NCBI GenBank assembly: GCA_027858915.1
Contig: JAQIBT010000124.1
Coordinates: 1-64,000, forward strand
Direction: 5' to 3'
Source of the DNA: Salinisphaera sp.
GTDB lineage: Bacteria > Pseudomonadota > Gammaproteobacteria > Nevskiales > Salinisphaeraceae
Length of the DNA: 64,000 nt
The notes under the pieces were generated by a model, which made no database searches, had not been told where the DNA came from, and worked only from the letters and a program-made list of their open reading frames with translations. The translations under genes and the position numbers were made by a program. Shown piece after piece: positions 55,699 through 64,000 of the stretch (within the stretch, counting starts at the first letter, position 1; each line of letters begins with the position of its first letter).

Positions 55699-56721
55699 CT
55701 AGCGAGGCGACGCCAGCCATGGACTATTCACCACGTTTCTCAGCTGCCCGTCGCGCATGTAGCGGATCAGGGTTTCGGTGGACAGCCGCCGGGCGTCCGC
55801 TCGGCTTTCCGGGCTGTACCAAGCCGAGTGCGGGGTGATCACGACGCGGTCCCGCAGATCGCCTTCGCCATCGGCGAGCGCACGGATCAGAGGGCGGGCC
55901 GGATCGGCCGGTTCTTCAGGCAGCACGTCGAGCGCGGCACCGGCCAGCCGGCCGGCAATCAGGGCCTCGTACAGTGCATCGATATCGACTAGCCCACCGC
56001 GGGCGGTGTTGATCAATACAGCATGGGCCGGCATGAGCGCGAGCGCCTGCGCGTCAATGATCTGACGGGTCTCACCGGTCAACGGCGCATGCAAACTGAC
56101 CGCGTCGGCGCTTTCCAGAACTGCTTCGAGGCTGTCGACCCGTGACACGCCGAGCGCGATCTCCTGACCGCGCGGCAAATAGGGGTCGTAGGCAACGACG
56201 TCCAGACCGAATGCCTTGGCCCGCAGGGCGGTCGCCGTACCTATGCGGCCGAGTCCGATCAGACCCAGTCGGGTACCGCGTATCCGGCCGACCAGCGGCG
56301 CGCCCGGCACGAAAGCCCCCACAGGATCGTCCCTGAGCTTCTGGTTGTCATAAATCAGACCACGCCGCAGCACCAACAACATGGCAAGGGCATGGTCGGC
56401 CACCTCGCTGGTACCGTAATCGGGCGTATTGCAGACCGGGATGCCGGCCGCACCGGCGGCTGCCAGATCGATGTGATCGAAGCCAACGCCGGCCCGCACT
56501 ATGATTCGGCAACGATCAAGGCGACTGATCAATGCGGCATCGATGACCACTTCATGCCAGACAAGCAAGGCATCGGCCTGCCGCCAGTATCCGGCCGGAA
56601 TCGCACTCGCCTTGCGTTCGCGAAATATATCGAACGAAAAGTCCTGTCCGGCGGCCGCTTTTTCGATGGTGCCATCGTCATCGTACTGTGCGTCCGGCGT
56701 GAGGATTTGTTGTTGGTTCAT
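55699..56721 (-). CDS. D-isomer-specific 2-hydroxyacid dehydrogenase (CtBP/SerA fold)
   Basis: The protein has 340 residues from ATG 56721, with GGAGA 9 nt upstream. NAD-binding LGLIGLGRIGTATALRAKAF and catalytic Arg in INTARGGLVD, Glu in LPEEPADP and His in ITPHSAWYSPES are all present. The Ser/Trp around the catalytic His resembles C-terminal-binding-protein-like dehydrogenases. It reduces a 2-keto acid or oxidises a D-2-hydroxy acid such as glycerate, glyoxylate or a sugar acid; the exact substrate is not clear. It is convergent with the importer operon. Confidence 0.88.
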   Translation of the reverse strand: MNQQQILTPDAQYDDDGTIEKAAAGQDFSFDIFRERKASAIPAGYWRQADALLVWHEVVIDAALISRLDRCRIIVRAGVGFDHIDLAAAGAAGIPVCNTPDYGTSEVADHALAMLLVLRRGLIYDNQKLRDDPVGAFVPGAPLVGRIRGTRLGLIGLGRIGTATALRAKAFGLDVVAYDPYLPRGQEIALGVSRVDSLEAVLESADAVSLHAPLTGETRQIIDAQALALMPAHAVLINTARGGLVDIDALYEALIAGRLAGAALDVLPEEPADPARPLIRALADGEGDLRDRVVITPHSAWYSPESRADARRLSTETLIRYMRDGQLRNVVNSPWLASPR

Positions 56722-56814
56722 CGGCAAATTCTCCGTAAATCTCGCCGCGACCGAGTCGCGCGAAGAACAGGCTTATCGTAGTACCCATATCCGCTGCCAC
56801 CGCATGGGCATCGC

Positions 56815-57123
56815 TCACACTGCTCGTATCTTCGATGGCCAGCCGGACTGAGCCTGTTGAGCCACATGACTAAAATTGCATTCCTGAATCGCGTCCGGTG
56901 ATACCTCGTCATCGCCCATCAGTCGATAACTCCCCAACAACGCCGCGGTCTCGCCTTCGTAGCACCGCGCCATCGAAGCGCCCATCTGCCGCGCCAGCCC
57001 TGCACCGACATCCACCAGTCGTCGCGTGCGGGGGCTGTCGCCCAAATCACACGCACTAAACAGTTGCTCCGCCCGGTCGCCTTCTCTTCTACCATGACCG
57101 CAATCTATGACCATATATATCAA
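56815..57123 (-). pseudogene. N-terminal remnant of a Tn5/IS4-type transposase
   Basis: The frame carries FSACDLGDSPRTRRLVDVGAG, then ASMARCYEGETAALLGSYRL and DDEVSPDAIQECNFSHVAQQ. This is the arrangement of the Tn5-type DNA-binding N-terminus (DLGD-x-R-x-x-RRL, then AAYR-x-x-x-(N/D)-x-x-V-x-P-x-x-I). Nothing of the catalytic part remains. Different from the IS4-type fragments at 26691 and 40383. The next 215 bp (57124-57338) are markedly AT-rich and contain nothing I can name. Confidence 0.65.
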
Positions 57124-57338
57124 TATATTACGGGATATTTATCATGTGATTTGTGATCAAGAGACAGGCCTATGCCGGAGGCATTTCCTCAGGTATTAAA
57201 CTAAAGCACATGTTGATCATACATTATAAATGTTTGACATTTGGTTCAATAAATTGGAAGTGACAATAAGCAGGAAATAGAACAGAGAAACGACGCGGCG
57301 ATCTTAAGCTTGGTTCGATGGTCATGATCAAGACAGCT

Positions 57339-57760
57339 TTGTGCATGTTATTTGGATAAAAAACCGTGGCCTTCCCAAGCAGGCCTTCGACGGACGCCCC
57401 GTGATCGCCATTTGTAACACTTTCTCCGAATTTACTCCTTGCAACGCTCATTTTCGCGGGTTAATCGAACATATCAGACGCGGTGCAATTGTCGCGGGCA
57501 GCACACCTGTGGAGTTGTCGGTGTTTTCCTGCGGCGAAACGCTGCTCCACTGCGATGAGGTCTGGCACTCTCGCTGCATGGACACCGAGGAAGCCCATCC
57601 GCGGCAACCCGATGGACGGCGTGACCCTCATGTGCGGATGCTACAAGATAACGTGATGGGCGCGGCCAACTGTGATCTGCCCACGCTCCTAGTATCCGTT
57701 AGACCAATGCTCAATGGCGGCTTCACAGGGCGTAGACAAAATGGCGATTTCTAAAAGTCA
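57339..57760 (+). pseudogene. Degraded IlvD/Edd-type sugar-acid dehydratase, N-terminal part
   Basis: The frame carries IKNRGLPKQAFDGRPVIAICN, then SEFTPCNAHFRGLIEHIRRG and CGETLL. Two compensating frame changes bracket a block that in the neighbouring frame reads RGNPMDGVTLMCGCYKIT, the Fe-S cluster cysteine block of the family (usually CGCDKTTP). After it MGAANCDLPTLLVS and PMLNGGFTGR return. About 140 of the roughly 590 residues survive, so it is dead. L-arabinonate and D-xylonate dehydratases of this type normally make the substrate of the fusion protein encoded just downstream. Confidence 0.8.
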
Positions 57761-57968
57761 GGAAATACATACACGTGCGCAGTTCGGATTATGAGTAAGT
57801 CGTGATCCGACAAGGTGAGATCGCGAACACCCGGGTTTAGCGTCGAATTACACGCTGCAGGTTAACCTAGCGTAAAGGTGATTTTTTGTTTTCAAATTGC
57901 TATTGGTGCCCGCGACAGCGCGCAGCGTACCGCGCATAAACACTTAATGGACGGCGGTTGATACTGAT

Positions 57969-60740
57969 ATGGAATTACTGGAATTGAACCACTGCTTGCC
58001 CGAGGATCTCGATCGAGCTCTGCTGCTCGGCCGGGTCTGGCGGACCACGCCGGTCGACGGGCCGGCAATCGTAGTCGTGCGCGACGGTGAATTGATCGAC
58101 ATTAGCGCGCAGGCCCCGACCATGGCGGATCTGTTGGATCGCAACGATCTGGTGACAATCGCAACGACCGCACCTGGCGAATCGCTCGGCAAGCTGCGCG
58201 ATTGGCTGGCCCAGTCGCTGGAAACCGAGTCTGGCGAGCGCCTGCTAGCACCGATCGATCTACAGGCAGTCAAAGCCTGCGGCGTGACCTTCGCAGTAAG
58301 CTTGCTGGAGCGCGTTATCGAGGAACAGGCCGGCGGAGATTCAAGCAAAGCCGCTGAAGTCCGTTCACAGTTCCACGACCTGATCGGTCAGGATCTGTCG
58401 CGAATCACACCTGGCTCCGACGCGGCCGTGGAGCTTAAAAAGGCGATGGTTAAGCGCGGCGCCTGGTCGCAGTATCTCGAGGTCGGCCTCGGCTCCGACG
58501 CCGAAGTCTTCTCTAAATGCCAGCCGATGGCCTCGCTGGGGTTCGGCGCCGAAGTGGGACTGCATCCGGGTTCTGCTTGGAACAATCCTGAGCCCGAGAT
58601 CGTACTTGCGGTGGATTCAAGCGGCCGCGTCCGCGGTGCCACGCTCGGCAATGACGTCAACCTACGCGACTTTGAAGGCCGCAGCGCCTTGCTGCTGTCC
58701 AAGGCCAAAGATAACAATGGATCCTCTGCGATAGGGCCATTCATTCGTCTGTTTGACGATCATTTTACAATCGATGACGTTCGTAGTGCGACCGTGCGCC
58801 TAACCATTGAAGGCGCCGACGACGCTTTTCGCCTCGACGATGCCTCCGACATGCGCGAGATCAGCCGCGATCCGCTCGATTTGGTATCCCAAGCGTACGG
58901 TGCGCATCATCAGTACCCAGACGGCTTCGTGCTGTTTCTTGGCACGATGTTTTCGCCCACTGCCGACCGCGGCGGTGAGGGTCAGGGCTTTACTCATCAC
59001 GTGGGCGATCGCGTCACTATTGCGACGCCACGCCTCGGTGCGCTGGTCAATCGCGTCAATCGATCTGACGCTATTCTACCTTGGACCTACGGCGCTCGGC
59101 GGCTGTTTGAATACCTGACGCGGCGCCACCACGCTCCGCAGTACACTGAAAACTTTTCGACTCAAGAGTTCTCCATGATCAAGATTACCGGACAGCAGTT
59201 CATCAAAGGATCGCGTGTTGCGGCTGGCACTAACAAGCTGTCAAGTCGCTCGGCCGCCGATAACACGCCCTTTAAGCAGGACTACTTCGAAGCCACGGCA
59301 GAGGAAGTCACTGCGGCCGCACAGGCGGCGTTCGATGCGTTCGATGACTTTTCGACCTCCGAGCCCGAGATTCGTGCAAAGTTTCTGGAAACTGTCGCCG
59401 ACGAGATCGACGCACTCGGCGATAGCGTGATTCGCGAGGCAATGCGCGAGACCGCCCTGCCAGCACAACGTTTGACCGGCGAAGTCGGTCGGACCACTGG
59501 TCAGCTGCGACTTTTCGCCAAGGTCCTGCGCCGCGGTGACTACCTAGGCGCGCGCATCGATACTGCGACCGACGCCGCCCCGGATCTGCGCCAGATTCAG
59601 CAGGCGATTGGCCCGGTCGCTGTATTTGGCGCTTCCAACTTCCCGTTCGCCTTCTCGGTCGCCGGCGGCGATACTGCCTCAGCGCTAGCAGCCGGCTGCC
59701 CGGTTGTGGTCAAGGCCCATCCTGGCCATATGGTGACCTCCGAGATGGTGGGCACGGCTATTGAGTCGGCCGTATCCAAATCCGGCATGCCGGCCGGCAC
59801 CTTCAACATGATCTTCGGTGACAAGGTCGGCGCCCAACTCGTGCAGGAGCGTCCCATCAAGGCCGTGGGTTTCACAGGCTCACAGAACGGCGGTCGCGCC
59901 TTGTTCGACCTGGCCGCGCAGCGCGCCGAGCCGATACCTGTGTTCGCCGAGATGTCAAGCGTGAACCCGATGTTCATGCTACCCAGTGCGCTGGAAGCTC
60001 GCGGCGCCGAACTGGCCGACGGCTTGGCCAACTCGGTCACGATGGGCGGGGGCCAGTTCTGCACCGGTCCGGGCGTGATCGTGGGCGTGAAATCGCCGGG
60101 GATGACGACGTTTCTCGAAGCCTTAGGCGAAGGGCTTAAGCACAAACCCGGCCAAGTGATGCTCAACCAGAGTCTGCTCGCTAACTATCAACGCGGCGTG
60201 GAGCGGCTGAAAAGTCTGCCCGGTGTCAAGGAAGTGGTGGTCGGCCCAGCTGAACCTAATCAGGCAGCGGCCCGTCTGTTCACGGCCGACAAGGCAGCGC
60301 TGTTCGATGACTCCCAACCGCTGATGACCGAAGTTTTCGGCCCGAGCACGGTCGTGATCGAACTCGATGACAGTAACGAGTTGGAAAAAGCCGCGCGGGC
60401 AATTAGCGGACAACTCACGGCTACTGTGACCGGCGAAGACAGCGACATTTCGTCGCATAAGGCATTGGTAACCGAGTTATCGCGTCGGGCCGGCCGCGTG
60501 TTGTTCAACGGTTTTCCCACCGGCGTTGCGGTCGGCGACGCGATGGTTCATGGCGGGCCATATCCGGCGACTACTGATCCGCACAGCACGTCGGTCGGCA
60601 CGCTGGCGATCGAACGCTATCTGCGCGCAGTGTGCTTCCAGAACGCGCCGGCCGCCGTGTTGCCAAAAGCACTCGCCGATGACAATCCGTTAGGCATTCG
60701 TCGACTGATCAACGGTGAACTGACGACGGCCGGGCTGTAA
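57969..60740 (+). CDS. Fusion of an FAH-type 2-keto-3-deoxy-pentonate dehydratase with alpha-ketoglutarate-semialdehyde dehydrogenase
   Basis: This single frame encodes 923 residues. Residues 1 to about 388 match the XylX-like FAH-superfamily dehydratase: ALLLGRVWRTTPVDGPAIVVV, DISAQAPTMADLLD, LGFGAEVGLHPGSAWNNPEPE with the metal Glu pair, and LGNDVNLRDFEGRSALLLSK. After a short linker an aldehyde dehydrogenase begins at an internal in-frame Met (403, base 59175) and runs full length: ASNFPFAFSVAGGDTASAL, catalytic Glu in PVFAEMSSVNPMF and Cys in GGGQFCTGPG. Together they convert 2-keto-3-deoxy-pentonate to alpha-ketoglutarate semialdehyde and then alpha-ketoglutarate (Weimberg-type pathway). 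In relatives I know these are separate proteins. A lost stop codon could also create the fusion. It lies 15 bp upstream of a GguC-like gene. Confidence 0.88.
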   Translation: MELLELNHCLPEDLDRALLLGRVWRTTPVDGPAIVVVRDGELIDISAQAPTMADLLDRNDLVTIATTAPGESLGKLRDWLAQSLETESGERLLAPIDLQAVKACGVTFAVSLLERVIEEQAGGDSSKAAEVRSQFHDLIGQDLSRITPGSDAAVELKKAMVKRGAWSQYLEVGLGSDAEVFSKCQPMASLGFGAEVGLHPGSAWNNPEPEIVLAVDSSGRVRGATLGNDVNLRDFEGRSALLLSKAKDNNGSSAIGPFIRLFDDHFTIDDVRSATVRLTIEGADDAFRLDDASDMREISRDPLDLVSQAYGAHHQYPDGFVLFLGTMFSPTADRGGEGQGFTHHVGDRVTIATPRLGALVNRVNRSDAILPWTYGARRLFEYLTRRHHAPQYTENFSTQEFSMIKITGQQFIKGSRVAAGTNKLSSRSAADNTPFKQDYFEATAEEVTAAAQAAFDAFDDFSTSEPEIRAKFLETVADEIDALGDSVIREAMRETALPAQRLTGEVGRTTGQLRLFAKVLRRGDYLGARIDTATDAAPDLRQIQQAIGPVAVFGASNFPFAFSVAGGDTASALAAGCPVVVKAHPGHMVTSEMVGTAIESAVSKSGMPAGTFNMIFGDKVGAQLVQERPIKAVGFTGSQNGGRALFDLAAQRAEPIPVFAEMSSVNPMFMLPSALEARGAELADGLANSVTMGGGQFCTGPGVIVGVKSPGMTTFLEALGEGLKHKPGQVMLNQSLLANYQRGVERLKSLPGVKEVVVGPAEPNQAAARLFTADKAALFDDSQPLMTEVFGPSTVVIELDDSNELEKAARAISGQLTATVTGEDSDISSHKALVTELSRRAGRVLFNGFPTGVAVGDAMVHGGPYPATTDPHSTSVGTLAIERYLRAVCFQNAPAAVLPKALADDNPLGIRRLINGELTTAGL

Positions 60741-60755
60741 CGCCGGAGGCCCTTT

Positions 60756-61760
60756 ATGCAATTGATTCAATTCGAGACTGTTTCCGGCCAGCGTCGCATC
60801 GGTGTCGTAGATGCTGATCGCGTGGCCACAGTTAACCACACTGCAAGCATTCGCGAACTCGCGCTGATGGCAATCCAAACGGGCCTTGGATTGGCGGCCC
60901 AGATCGAGAACATGGGCATGGCTGATGGTACCGATAGCTTGGCAGACCTGCTGAAAAGCAATCGTGTGCTGTCACCGCTGGATCATGAGGACCCGGCACA
61001 CTGCACGATCAGCGGAACCGGACTGACTCATACCGGCAGCGCGACCACTCGCAATTCCATGCACGAAGGCCAGGCCATTCTGGAGGGCGATACAAAACTC
61101 ACCGATTCAATGAAGATTTTCCGCTGGGGCATGGAAGGTGGCCGACCAGCGCCCGGCCAAAGCGGGGTGCAGCCGGAGTGGTTCTACAAGGGCGATGGCC
61201 GGATCGTGGTCAGCCCGGGTGGAGATATTCCTCAGCCGGCTTTCGGTGAGGACTTGGGCGAAGAGCCTGAGATCGCCGGTCTGTACGTGATCAGCGACGG
61301 CGGTACTCCTTACCGTATCGGGTATGCGCTAGGTAACGAGGTATCCGACCACGTGGTCGAGCGCCGCAATTATCTGTACCTGGCGCATTCGAAACTACGC
61401 TATTGCAGCTTCGGCCCAATCTTGGTGACCGGCGAATTACCACAGTCTGTAGAAGGCACCAGTCGTATCTGGCGTAACGGTTGTGTGCTCTGGGAAAAAC
61501 CGTTTCTATCTGGCGAAGCGCATATGTGCCATAGCTTCGAAAACCTTGAGTATCACCACTTCAAGTACAGTCAGTTTCTCGGCGCTGGCGATGTGCACGT
61601 GCATTTCTTTGGCACAGCCACATTATCGTTCGCCGACGGCGTCTGTACGCGACCTGGAGACGTTTTCGAGATCGCATCGAGCACCTTTGGCCCGTCACTG
61701 AAGAACACGATCCGGGGCGTCACGAATGCTTTCCCCCCGGGTGGAATCCAGCCTCTGTAG
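60756..61760 (+). CDS. gguC: AraD1/GguC-type fumarylacetoacetate hydrolase-family protein
   Basis: The protein has 334 residues. FAH-like core residues are seen in GDIPQPAFGEDLGEEPEIAG and GYALGNEVSDHVVERRNYLYL, with LRYCSFGPILVTGELP and VHVHFFGTATLSFADGV. The ARNSMHEG-like segment near residue 103 matches GguC, which is often encoded with pentose importers. It is probably a second 2-keto-3-deoxy-pentonate (L-arabinonate-type) dehydratase, giving the pathway overlapping stereochemical range. It is 15 bp downstream of the fusion gene and co-transcribed. Confidence 0.85.
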   Translation: MQLIQFETVSGQRRIGVVDADRVATVNHTASIRELALMAIQTGLGLAAQIENMGMADGTDSLADLLKSNRVLSPLDHEDPAHCTISGTGLTHTGSATTRNSMHEGQAILEGDTKLTDSMKIFRWGMEGGRPAPGQSGVQPEWFYKGDGRIVVSPGGDIPQPAFGEDLGEEPEIAGLYVISDGGTPYRIGYALGNEVSDHVVERRNYLYLAHSKLRYCSFGPILVTGELPQSVEGTSRIWRNGCVLWEKPFLSGEAHMCHSFENLEYHHFKYSQFLGAGDVHVHFFGTATLSFADGVCTRPGDVFEIASSTFGPSLKNTIRGVTNAFPPGGIQPL

Positions 61761-61914
61761 GTAGCTAGTCACCCCTTCGCTCTTCCTCTTGAGCTATCGC
61801 CAGCCAGTGCGAGCTCACTCGTGACCAATGGGTCAAAGCGGTTTCACGCCATGGTTTGCATATGCTTGAGATCGACCCGCCGCCCAGCAAAGCCTGCCAT
61901 GCTAATTACATAGC

Positions 61915-62917
61915 TCATGTCGCGATACTCTCGAGCGTTTGCCCCGGCTCGATGCTCGGGAGCAGAATTGCCAGATACTGCCCGAAGCCTACGGCGACCG
62001 CGACCACAAGCCACGTTACTTCGGGCGTACTCACGCTGATCAGCGCCGTCCAGATCAGCGAACCGATGATGAAACCCGCGCCCATCATGGGGACCCTAGC
62101 CACCCGATGGCTGTACCTCGCACGCGAGTGGGGAAGCATTCAGCCATGTATGCATAGCCCGTACCTGACCAGGTGCCGTTGGTGACTTGGTAGATGCAGA
62201 AATAAACGACGGCAATTGCGACTGGCGTATGGAGGAACAGGAACAGTAGATTGAGCGGGCCCACGAGAATGCCCGATGCCACGAGCACTCGCTTACGCCC
62301 CCATTTTTCGCCGAGAGCGCCGCCGATAATATAAAAGAAAAACCCGATGCCGGCCGAGACGAACAGAAGTTCACTAACCGCGGAACTCGTCCAACCTTGG
62401 TACTGGGTCAACCAGTAGGTAATATAGATGTTTGTCGCGACAAAAGACACGCCGTAGAACAGCCATATGATAGTCAGCAGGACGAGGCGGCGGCGGATCT
62501 CGCCTGGTGTCAAAAATAACTGCTTCAATGTGACTTTATCGATTTCAGAGATGTTCACATCGTATTTACTTAGCAGTTTTTCGACCTTCTCGGTTTGGCC
62601 GGCTTTCTTCGCCGCCTTGACTGATTGCAAATGCTCAAACCGCTCGGATTCTTTCACCCAATAACGGCCAACAATGACCACAATGATGGGAATGACTCCG
62701 AACACGAAAACCGTGCGCCAGCCCAGACTGTGAAAAGCAAGATAAAGGTTGCTGACAGGTCAAGCGATTTCGCGATGTCCGGGAAAGTGATTACCAGAAG
62801 GTTGAAATCATAAGAAGCGAGGGCCCATCCGGCGGTGGCAACGATAATGAGGTAGGTGGTGTAATGGCGCTCGATAAAGCCGGGAATCACGATCCCTTTC
62901 CGCGCTGTTATTGACAT
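61915..62917 (-). pseudogene. MFS transporter with a large internal deletion and a frameshift
   Basis: The start (ATG 62917, GAGAGAGGG upstream) encodes helix 1, with GWALASYDFNLLVITFPDIA and KSLDLSAT. Near 62,750 the sequence jumps, in another frame, to LYLAFHSLGWRTVFVFGVIP and VKESERFEHL, so helices 2-5 (roughly 110 residues by family comparison) are missing. Helices 7-11 follow with GEKWGRKRVLVASG and TRVRGTAIGW. A missing base near 62,090 shifts to VPMMGAGFIIGSLIW up to the stop at 61915. It was an aromatic-acid or sugar-acid:proton symporter-like protein and cannot function now. Confidence 0.85.
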
Positions 62918-63238
62918 GTTTTCCCTCTCTCATTTTGATCGGACTGCCCCAGGACGCACGGCAGATATTGCGGGTAATTTATAAGGATTGGATGGTCTCC
63001 AAATCGAGGTTCTCGCGGGAAAGCACTAGATTGCCGTGTATCAACTGTTCGATTGTGGGTCGCGAAATTTATAACTTCCCGGCATTAGTCGTTCAAACCA
63101 AGGGCGCACTACATAATCAAGAGGGCGCAAGCCTGTGCGCCGCTTATCAGTGGTTCGTTCAGTATCGGGCCGAAGATGACGTCGGAGCCGCGCTCGCTTT
63201 CATACTTCCGGGTTGAAACACGCATACCGCCCCCGCCC
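62918..63238. other. Intergenic region
   Basis: About 320 bp between the broken transporter and the cyclase gene, both on the minus strand. No gene, repeat or clear promoter is recognised. Confidence 0.5.
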
Positions 63239-64000
63239 CTATTGGGGAACTACGAACGCCGCGGCCCGGCCAGGTCCACCGGTAGATCCTGCAACCTTGA
63301 CCGGAAGAAAAATGAACCAAGCACCGGTGGCCGGCAGTCGGTCCAGGTCGGCCAGCATTTCCACATAACGCATGCCGCGACTGAGCCCTTCCTGATGTGC
63401 CGGTACCCCGTCGTGCGCTGCACCGATGCTAGGTGCATCGATACCCAGACAGCGCACCCCCTTGTCGTGGAGATAGATCACCGCGTCGGCATCCGGCGCC
63501 GGCCAACCGGGCGTTGATTGATAAACGAGCGGGCCGCTGGCATAACGCTGACCGCCCTCGCCGCGTACATAGAAGCGATCCCAGCCCGTACGCAGCAGTA
63601 CCACCGCGCCCGGTGCGATCTCGCCGTGCGCTTGTTCCCAAGCGCGGATGTGTTCTACCGTTATCCACGGACTGACACCGCCGACCTGCTCGCCCTCTGA
63701 CAGAAAGGCCATATTTAAGCATACCGCCGGCCCGCACAGGTCCTCCAAAGGCACGTGATTTCCGGTCTGGTCACCTAGTTCGGACGCCCAGGGCAAGTTG
63801 GAATCGGACGGCGGAATAAAGTGTGGCGGCGCATCGAAATGCGTACCACAGTGTTCGTCGATGATCCAGTAGCGAGTCTGGTACGGGGCATAGCTGCTGA
63901 TGTGGCCCTGGCGCTCGTCCAGGTCCGCGTAGTAATTCCAGACCTTAGCCGAAAAAGGCATGTGAAACGGCCAAGCCGACGGCAGATCAGCGTCCACCGT
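63239..64000 (-). CDS. Cyclase/kynurenine formamidase-family metal hydrolase (5' end outside window)
   Basis: At least 252 residues. The metal-binding signature H-x-GTH-x-D-x-P-x-H is present as HCGTHFDAPPHF, followed by PGAVVLLRTGW, LGIDAPSIGAAHDG and the C-terminal FLPVKVAGSTGGPGRAAAFV. The family hydrolyses amides or lactone-like esters and is often found in aromatic or sugar-acid catabolic clusters. A GTG at 63997 is in frame, but members usually have a longer N-terminus before this point, so the true start is probably beyond the window. The role with the adjacent transporter relic is unknown. Confidence 0.8.
   Translation of the reverse strand, partial: TVDADLPSAWPFHMPFSAKVWNYYADLDERQGHISSYAPYQTRYWIIDEHCGTHFDAPPHFIPPSDSNLPWASELGDQTGNHVPLEDLCGPAVCLNMAFLSEGEQVGGVSPWITVEHIRAWEQAHGEIAPGAVVLLRTGWDRFYVRGEGGQRYASGPLVYQSTPGWPAPDADAVIYLHDKGVRCLGIDAPSIGAAHDGVPAHQEGLSRGMRYVEMLADLDRLPATGAWFIFLPVKVAGSTGGPGRAAAFVVPQ

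Noticed and set aside
1-64000. CRISPR arrays, tRNA or rRNA genes
   Set aside because: I saw no regularly spaced repeats and no cloverleaf or rRNA-like stretches; reading by eye could miss a single tRNA.

Overview
The window looks like a chromosomal segment of a GC-rich gammaproteobacterium. A halophilic or marine lineage such as Salinisphaera is my guess from the gene mix and codon use, not a demonstrated assignment. It joins two unlike regions.

Region 1 (about 1-25,400) is an anaerobic and stress island. It holds a nonsense-interrupted ftsH, three tandem-domain universal stress proteins, a copper P-type ATPase with a Met-rich periplasmic protein, a small heat-shock protein, a minus-strand carbohydrate operon (transaldolase, phosphoglucose isomerase, phosphoglucomutase, acetate kinase, phosphoketolase) and a 2868-residue cyclic beta-1,2-glucan synthase. 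Seven copies of an FNR/ANR-type dyad (TTGAY-N4-RTCAA) occur here. Six lie upstream of correctly oriented genes; in the clearest cases a -10-like hexamer follows 22 nt after the box. Together the genes would take glucose-1-phosphate or hexose phosphate to acetyl phosphate and acetate with ATP formation and no oxygen. The transaldolase and isomerase reading frames are shifted in this sequence.

Region 2 (about 25,400-27,075) is a scar zone: a truncated ABC-three-component conflict system, the 5' half of an IS4-type transposase, and a perfect 16-bp hairpin whose arm recurs at the broken end of the conflict gene.

Region 3 (27,300-40,200) is a sugar-acid segment: a DeoR regulator, a hydroxyacid dehydrogenase, a branched-chain-type ABC importer with a fused permease-ATPase, an HpcH/HpaI aldolase, a four-carbon acid-sugar kinase with PdxA2, and a KdgK-type kinase, mixed with debris of an altronate-dehydratase-type gene, a TRAP permease and a GntR regulator. 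It is bracketed by partial IS4-type transposases whose outer ends carry the same 18-bp terminal repeat in inverted orientation.

Region 4 (41,380-64,000) is a second catabolic region. It contains a non-phosphorylative L-fucose pathway (the first dehydrogenase is a relic), an Ldh_2-type dehydrogenase, an UxaA-type dehydratase, a FadR-type GntR regulator with two matching operator-like sites, a ribose/galactose-type ABC importer with a lactonase, a 2-hydroxyacid dehydrogenase, a degraded IlvD/Edd dehydratase next to a fusion of a 2-keto-3-deoxy-pentonate dehydratase with alpha-ketoglutarate-semialdehyde dehydrogenase, a GguC-like protein, a deleted MFS transporter and a cyclase-family hydrolase running to the edge.

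Broken genes are unusually frequent. Some carry large internal deletions that sequencing error cannot explain. Others (ftsH, tal, pgi) are single-base events that could be real decay, recoding or base-calling errors. I saw no tRNA, rRNA or CRISPR array.
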